This document shows, in pieces, positions 57,335 to 64,000 of a DNA stretch of 64,000 nucleotides. The stretch spans positions 27,175,261 through 27,239,260 of the forward strand of contig NC_132878.1 of NCBI RefSeq assembly GCF_030463535.1. Direction: 5' to 3'. The stretch comes from Salminus brasiliensis (Eukaryota; Chordata; Actinopteri; Characiformes; Bryconidae). Both the position numbers and the translations under genes were made by a program. The notes below the pieces were generated by a model. That model did no database searches, was not told the origin of the DNA, and worked only from the letters and a program-made list of their open reading frames with translations. Within the stretch, counting starts at the first letter, position 1; every line of letters starts with the position of its first letter.

Positions 57335-58380
57335 TACTATTATTATTATTATTATTAGTAGTAGTAGTAGTAGTAGTATATTAGTAGTAGTAGTAGTTGT
57401 AGTGTATTAGTGGTGGTAGTATATTAGTAGTAGTAGTAGTAGTATATTAGTAGTAGGAGTAGTATAGTAGTAGTAGTAATAGTATATTAGTAGTAGTTTA
57501 GTTTTAGTAGTATATTAGTAGTAATAGTAATATATTAGTAGTAGTAATTGTATATTAGTAGTAGTAATATATTAGTAGTAGTAGTTGTAGTGTATTAGTG
57601 GTGGTAGTAGTAGTATATTATTAGTAGTAGTATATTAGTAGTAGTAGTTGTAGTATATTAGTGGTAGTAGTATATTAGTAGTAGTAGTAGTTGTAGTATA
57701 TTAGTGGTAGTAGTATATTAGTAGTAGTAGTATTGATAGTAGCAGTAATTGTAGTAGTAGTAGTATAATTATTTTAATCATCATTAGTAGCAGTAGTACT
57801 ATCAGTACTAGTAGTAGTTAAGTAAAATAATTAATATTAGTAGTATTAGTAGTAGTAGTTTAGTATAATCATTATTAGTAGTAGTAGTAGCAGTAGTAGT
57901 AGTAGTAATAGTAATAGTAGTAGTTTATAATTATTATTATTAGTATAGTACAATTAGTAGTAGGAGGAGGAGGAGCAGGTAGGAGTATTATTAATAATAA
58001 TAATAGCAGTCGTGATAGTAGCAGTAATAGTAGTAGTAGTAGCATCATTTTTTGTAATTATTATTAGGAGTAGCCGTAGTAGTAGTAATAGTAGTTGGTT
58101 ATAATAATTATTATTATTAGTAGTTTTCATTTTTTATTTATAGTAGTAGAAGTATAGTATAATAATCATTAGTAGTATAGTATTGTTATTATTACTAGTA
58201 GTAGTACTAGCTGTAATAGTTTAGTAAAATAATGATATTAATTATTATTAGTTGTAGTAGTAGTTTAGTATAATTATTAGTGGTAGCAGCAGTACAGTAT
58301 AATAACCATTAGTAGTAGTATAGTATAGTATATTTATTATTCAGTAATAGCAGTAATAGTAGTAGTACTAGTAGAAGTAT
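57335..58380. repeat. AGT trinucleotide-rich array, about 1 kb
   Basis: Irregular AGT runs broken by ATATT and ATTATT blocks extend through the interval between the two gene starts. The array is degenerate, with no long perfect tract. The flanks 56661-57334 and 58381-58700 have no recognised gene. Confidence 0.88.
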
Positions 58381-58699
58381 CATGATATATCATTTGCAGT
58401 GCAAGACGTTATGGCCTCCACTTACTACCGTTACCCAAAGCCCAGATCCTCTTTAATTTTGAACAGCTCAGGTTTGGGGGGCTGACTTGGATACAGTGGG
58501 GCTTTTTGCAGGTAATCATATTACACATTAAAATGCAAAATATTTGAAATGTGAGTGAAAGTCTTCTTTTCTAAAACAATTCTCAATTTTATCAACCACT
58601 GTTATAAAACATGTGGTCATATAAAGCACAGTTTCCATCTTCTTCTCTGAGTAACAGATGGCCCAGTAAACCATTAAAAGTGGCTTCACAGCATTTTCC

Positions 58700-58713
58700 A
58701 GACTGTCTGACAG

Positions 58714-58760
<47 letters not shown>

Positions 58761-59068
58761 CACACGGTCATGTGCTACTTTGTCACTAGACACTGAAAAA
58801 AGGAGGGTCTTCAATTCCCAACTATCCACCCACATACACACACACACATGATACACACACACACACACACACACACACGTTGCATGCAAATACATGTCCT
58901 CTCTATCTCTCTTTCTTTCTCCCTCACCCTTTCTCCCTCTCAAATTTTCAAATGCACTTACAAGAAACACACACGAAGCGTAGAAACACACACACACACA
59001 CACACTGTCTCTCTCTCCCACTCGGCTCTTCTGGAGAACTCTATCTTTCTTTACCTCATCCCTTTCCC

Positions 59069-59138
<70 letters not shown>

Positions 59139-59241
59139 TCTCTGGCCAATGCTAGTTAGTTCCTCCTTTAGACGCTGGAGGCTTCACACGGGATTTGCTC
59201 TGTATCAGTCTGCACTCACACTCACACACAAACACTCACAC
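58700..59241. repeat. CA and CT microsatellites in the gab3 5' region
   Basis: CA runs lie at about 58721-58754, 58853-58878 and 58988-59006, and a CT run at about 59073-59143. The gab3 ATG lies about 110 bases downstream of the CT run. No TATA box is evident. Confidence 0.8.
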
Positions 59242-59253
59242 ATGGACACAGCC

Positions 59254-59325
59254 ATGAGCGCAGGGGACGTGGTGTGTACCGGATGGCTCGTCAAATCCCC
59301 GCCAGAGAAAAAGCTCAAGAGATAT
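59254..59325 (+). CDS. gab3: GAB-family docking protein, first coding exon (PH domain start), GAB3-like
   Basis: This partial gene encodes [20 protein letters not shown] and then LKRY, followed by a gtaagt donor in phase 0. This is the first strand of the N-terminal PH domain of GRB2-associated binders, which dock GRB2, SHP2 and PI3K downstream of receptor kinases. MSAGD and [11 protein letters not shown] match GAB3 as I recall it; GAB1 begins [20 protein letters not shown]. An upstream in-frame ATG at 59242 would add MDTA, but its -3 base is C, while the 59254 ATG has G at -3 and family support. The remaining exons lie beyond the window, with at least 4.7 kb of intron 1 inside it. Confidence 0.85.
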
Positions 59326-59513
59326 GTAAGTAAAAAGACGCGCGCGCGTCAGTGTGTGTGTGTGTGTGTGTGTGTGTGTTCTACTAGACATACACTAACA
59401 TAGTAATGACATATACAGGGTGAATAACACGTCCAAATGCTTTACTGCTACACTTAAGAAAAACACTGTGCATTGAGTTTTCTGGGTTTGGTGTGTGTGT
59501 GTATGTGTGTGTG

Positions 59514-59555
<42 letters not shown>

Positions 59556-61269
59556 ACGGAGGGAGAGTATGTGGCTAGCAGGTGCTGCAATATGGTGCTG
59601 TATAAACCATCAGCTCACTGGTCTCTAAAAACACACTCGTCATGCCTTGTGTTTGATAGTTGTAGTGTATGTCTGTGTGTGTGTGTGTGTGTGTGGTGTG
59701 TGTGTGTGGATACTGGATGCCTTGTATCTAACTGTAATCCATGTATAAGAATGTGTTGTCAGTCTCATTGATCCTGACAAACCTTTATCTTCCCTAATAT
59801 TCTGTCCACCCCCCACCCCCCTTCATGCCAGACCACCTGAAGCACAGTTTACCTGCTGTGTTGTGGCTAAAGCCTGTTTTGAGCTGGAAAGCAGACGTAC
59901 TCCTGCGTAAAATGTTGGCAAGATCTTGATTATGTTAAATATTATGTTATATTAAAGTGTTCAATTATGTTAATTCATTTTATATAGTGATAGTTTGGTC
60001 AGAAATCCTATTTCCTCTGGTGAACCCCTCGCTCAGCATGAACGTAGCCAGTCATCCAAAAAATGTGTAGTGTCTGAAGTCCGTTTTGGGTTTCTATGAG
60101 GCTAATGCAGCTACCCTTAACAAGCAATGGAGGCGTATGCCCCACCAATTAGTGTGCTGCTAACTAGCTACATGCCTAAATCATCACACACTCACCTGAA
60201 CCTGTGGGGAGATGTTTTCAGTCATCTCTAATAGACGTAGGCGTATGCGGGTTCTCACTCTGCATTTTGACGGTTATCTGTCTTATCAAGCTATAGCACT
60301 ACATGGACAAGCAACCGGGCTTGATTCTAGTAACAGTGTCAGTGCTGGATGACTTCTCTTGAAAAAATGACTTGGATAAATTATTAGACATGTCTGAAAG
60401 TTGGCTGAACAATTGGAATATATTCTTACAGCAGTCGCCTAATGAGAACTATTAACCATTAGGTGTGGGCCCCGGTGTTGAACTGGTGTGAAGTATGTAC
60501 AGTGGCTGAAGCTTCTTCTTCTTCCTGGTCTTGTGATGTATTCATGAGCAGTTTTGGAATGAAATTGTGTTAGTGGTTGTAGGTATGCTGTAGGTGTTGC
60601 CTAACCACCAGCATAACAATCATAACAATATGTAACTGCAAAACAGGTCTGGAGTGTGTGTCACTAAGTCACTATGCTACGTAATCACTATGCTTGGACA
60701 TACACTGCAAAACATGATTTGCCAGTGAAACAATCTAGTTAATATTTCTCCTTAGAAGATTGTTGTAAATATATGTAAATATATTTTTTACTTGTTACCT
60801 AATTTCATCTAAGAAATACACTCATTCTATTGGGGTATGTTGTCTGTTTATTTAAAGAAACAATTTGAAACAAGTCAAAACAAGTGAAAAGCTAAAAAAA
60901 AATCCTAATGTTTTTACATCAATCTCATGACCAGTGTTGAGTGTGTTGTTGAGGTCGCACAGTATATACGTCCACAAATTGACCCCAGCTGTGTTTTCCC
61001 CATAATACTAATGTTGTGTTCAGAGTAACAGAGGGCCAACATTAGCCTATGAGGAAAGCCAAAAACTCTGAGGTCTCAGGTCTGAGTCATTGGGAAAGAT
61101 CCACCTGTCCCATTGAAATGAAGTGTACACCTCCAACAATTAAAACAAAACAATTATGGCATATCCTTTAATTGCGTAATGTTTTGAGAAAGGTGGCCAG
61201 CATTTTCAGTTGTTATTCATTCCAATCTCTTAGTGCATGCTATTGGAAGTTCTACTTGCTCTCAGCCTT
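59326..61269. other. gab3: gab3 intron 1, proximal part
   Basis: A GT run at about 59353-59379, a GA run at about 59516-59549 and a GT run at about 59674-59707 are present. The remainder is plain sequence without recognised exons. Confidence 0.6.
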
Positions 61270-62960
61270 TAGCTCTAGTTTGTATGCTTATACAGTTTGG
61301 GCTTTGTCTTTAGCTCTAGTTTGTGTATTTCTAGTTTGGGCTTTGTCTTTAGCTCTAGTTTGTGTATATCTAGTTTGTGTATTTCTAGTTTAGACTTTGT
61401 CTTTAGCTCTAGTTTGTGTATTTCTAGTTTAGACTTTGCTGTTAGCTCTAGTTTGTGTATTTCTAGTTTGGGCTTTGTCTTTAGATCTAGTTTGTGTATT
61501 TCTAGTTTGGGTTTTGTCTTTGGCTCTAGTTTGTGTATATCTACTTTGTGTATATCTAGTTTGTGTATTTCTAGTTTAGACTTTGTCTTTAGCTCTAGTT
61601 TGTGTATTTCTAGTTTAGACTTTGTCTTTAGCTCTAGTTTGTGTATATCTAGTTTGTGTATTTCTAGTTTAGACTTTGTCTTTAGCTCTAGTTTGTGTAT
61701 ATCTAGTTTGTGTATTTCTAGTTTGGGCTTTGTCTTTAGCTCTAGTTTGTGTATTTCTAGTTTGGGCTTTGTCTTTAGCTCTAGTTTGTGTATATCTAGT
61801 TTGTGTATTTCTAGTTTAGACTTTGTCTTTAGCTCTAGTTTGTGTATTTCTAGTTTAGACTTTGCTGTTAGCTCTTGTTTGTGTATTTCTAGTTTGGGCT
61901 TTGTCTTTAGGTCTAGTTTGTGTATTTCTAGTTTGGGCTTTGTCTTTGGCTCTAGTTTGTGTATATCTACTTTGTGTATATCTAGTTTGTGTATTTCTAG
62001 TTTAGACTTTGTCTTTAGCTCTAGTTTGTGTATTTCTAGTTTAGACTTTGTCTTTAGCTCTAGTTTGTGTATATCTAGTTTGTGTATTTCTAGTTTGAGC
62101 TTTGTCTTTAGCTCTAGTTTGTGTATATCTAGTTTGTGTATTTCTAGTTTAGACTTTGTCTTTAGCTCTAGTTTGTGTATATCTAGTTTGTGTATTTCTA
62201 GTTTGAGCTTTGTCTTTAGCTCTAGTTTGTGTATATCTAGTTTGTGTATTTCTAGTTTGAGCTTTGTCTTTAGCACTAGTTTGTGTATATCTAGTTTGTG
62301 TATTTCTAGTTTAGACTTTGTCTTTAGCTCTAGTTTGTGTATATCTAGTTTGTGTATTTCTAGTTTGAGCTTTGTCTTTAGCTCTAGTTTGTGTATTTCT
62401 AGTTTGAGCTTTGCCTTTAGCTCTAGTTTGTGTATATCTAGTTTAGACTTTGTCTTTAGCTCTAGTTTGTGTATATCTAGTTTGTGTATTTCTAGTTTGA
62501 GCTTTGTCTTTAGCTCTAGTTTGTGTATTTCTAGTTTGAGCTTTGCCTTTAGCTCTAGTTTGTGTATATCTAGTTTGTGTATATCTAGTTTAGACTTTGT
62601 CTTTAGCTCTAGTTTGTGTATATCTAGTTTGTGTATTTCTAGTTTGAGCTTTGTCTTTAGCTCTAGTTTGTGTATTTCTAGTTTGAGCTTTGTCTTTAGC
62701 TCTAGTTTGTGTATATCTAGTTTGTGTATTTCTAGTTTGAGCTTTGTCTTTAGCTCTAGTTTGTGTATTTCTAGTTTGAGCTTTGTCTTTAGCTCTAGTT
62801 TGTGTATATCTAGTTTGTGTATTTCTAGTTTGAGCTTTGTCTTTAGCTCTAGTTTGTGTATTTCTAGTTTAGACTTTGTCTTTAGCTTTAGTTTGTGTAT
62901 TTCTAGTTTTGGCTTTAACTTTACAGCTTTAGTTTGTGTAGTTTTAACTTTAGCTATAGC
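61270..62960. repeat. 39/54-bp minisatellite in gab3 intron 1
   Basis: The basic 39-bp unit (tttagctctagtttgtgtat, ttctagtttgggctttgtc) often carries an extra 15-bp module (gtgtatatctagttt), giving 54 bp. Both lengths are multiples of three, so frames stay open for 574 codons on the plus strand (SSLCISSLDFVF period) and 333 on the minus strand (LEIHKLELKTKSK period). A roughly 426-bp higher-order block is duplicated (gctgttagctc at about 61439 and 61865). Confidence 0.93.
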
Positions 62961-63840
62961 ATTAGAAATAAAAAATGTTTTGAGGAATTTTGGAATGTCT
63001 TTATCTCTGTATTTTCTTTAGAGTTTCAAATTAAATTCTAGGCTAATTTGTGTTCTTTTTTCTAGCCCTAGTTGGTGCAGGATTGAATTTGAATTGTATG
63101 CAATTGTAGATCATGGTCTGTAATTTGTGTATTTGTAGGTCGAGCTTTCACTCCTCACTTTGCATGTTTGATTTGTGTCTGTGTGTTTCTGTCTGTTGTG
63201 AGTTCCTGATGTTTTGCTGTCTGAATGCAGTCTCTAACAGACTGTTCCTGTTTTTTGTTTGTTTTTTGTAATGCTGTTTTGCTGCACATAGCTGACCGCT
63301 GTGGTGTTACAGAACTTAGCTGGGCTATTCATTCCTGGATTTATAATCCATTACAGTAAATCATTTGTTCAGTTCTGTGCATAACATTTTTCCTTGATCC
63401 TGTGTTTTTCCCCTTATTTTTTATCTCCCTCATCCTTGCTGTCCTGTAGCACACTGACTCGTAATAAGCCTTTTAGCTTAATAGGTTTGACAGTGTTGAT
63501 GTGTCAATATGTTTATGTCTCAGAGCTGAACCACGGTCTGTCAGATGAGCTGTGCTTTAATCCATCATTAAGCTTAGCTATTTCCCCACTGCGTCTTGTT
63601 GTTGTTGTGTAAAGGTGAAGTGTGGCATCCTCCTGTGCTGTGCCAGATGACACACATTATTTGTGGTTTGTGCAGTGGGAAGCATTTCAGTCTGCAGTTG
63701 TGCATGTGTTTGTGTGTGTGTGTGTGTGTGTGTGGTTATTGCTTTCTGCAGAAATCTACTCTCCATCTGTATTGGGACACAACATTGTGAAAGCAAGATT
63801 ACACTAACTGTTTTTGACCAAACAGAGTTTTGAAATCATA

Positions 63841-63885
<45 letters not shown>

Positions 63886-64000
63886 TAATTGAGTTGTAAT
63901 TGTCTTGGATTCATGTATGATTTTGATTTTTAAATTTTAACATTTTGTGCTCAGCCAGGCCTTACAAGCAATATTCAGGGGGAAAAGAATCCAGAAAGAA
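62961..64000. other. gab3: gab3 intron 1, distal part
   Basis: A GT run (about 63711-63734) and a GA run (about 63843-63883) are present. No second gab3 exon was found; the next PH-domain exon (expected start AW.RRWFVLR) is not in the window. Confidence 0.55.

Noticed and set aside
59242..59253. Upstream ATG as the gab3 start
   Set aside because: It adds MDTA without family support and has C at -3; the next ATG has G at -3 and matches the GAB3 N-terminus.
61275..63021. 574-codon plus and 333-codon minus ORFs as proteins
   Set aside because: Both arise from one minisatellite with a period divisible by three and are open on opposite strands, with no splice, start or domain support.

Overview
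The window is vertebrate nuclear DNA, almost certainly from a teleost fish and plausibly an otophysan (tetra, piranha or catfish type; a weak inference). The evidence is split genes with GT-AG introns, abundant CA, CT and GA microsatellites, many decayed Tc1/mariner copies, tRNA-derived SINEs and long minisatellites. Nothing resembles a prokaryotic gene, operon or CRISPR array.

Two protein-coding loci are well supported. The first is a complete ISWI-family chromatin-remodelling ATPase on the minus strand. It has 24 coding exons between 56507 (ATG) and 36144 (stop), which join in frame to about 1015 residues with helicase motifs, HAND, SANT and SLIDE regions. Residue choices at many sites match SMARCA1 (SNF2L) better than SMARCA5 (SNF2H). 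The second is the first coding exon of a GAB-family docking protein on the plus strand (59254-59325). It matches the GAB3 N-terminus best, and its first intron fills the rest of the window. The two genes are head to head, about 2.7 kb apart. SMARCA5 and GAB1 are neighbours in human, so smarca1 with gab3 looks like the sister pair from vertebrate genome duplication.

Layout. Positions 1-35800 are gene-poor. They hold polypurine and CT tracts, CCTAA-rich minisatellites (2.1-3.4, 9.1-10.1 and 33.8-34.6 kb), coding-period minisatellites (0.43-0.81, 6.0-7.2 and 22.1-22.9 kb), a 70-bp array (18.5-18.9 kb), decayed Tc1-like elements, SINEs, and one isolated C-type-lectin-domain exon on the minus strand near 15.8-16.0 kb. 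Positions 35800-56600 are smarca1, with transposons and a 29-bp minisatellite in its introns. Positions 56600-59250 are the intergenic or promoter interval with a 1-kb AGT-rich array. Positions 59254-64000 are gab3 exon 1 and part of intron 1, which carries a 1.7-kb 39/54-bp minisatellite.

The most interesting observations are at smarca1. The penultimate exon reads through to a short alternative C-terminus resembling the one I recall for human SMARCA1. Intron 12 is open and in frame at the position where mammalian SMARCA1 has an alternative in-frame exon. A 27-codon in-frame upstream ORF ends one codon before the start. I found no convincing new molecular system. Most long ORFs outside the exons are minisatellite artefacts.
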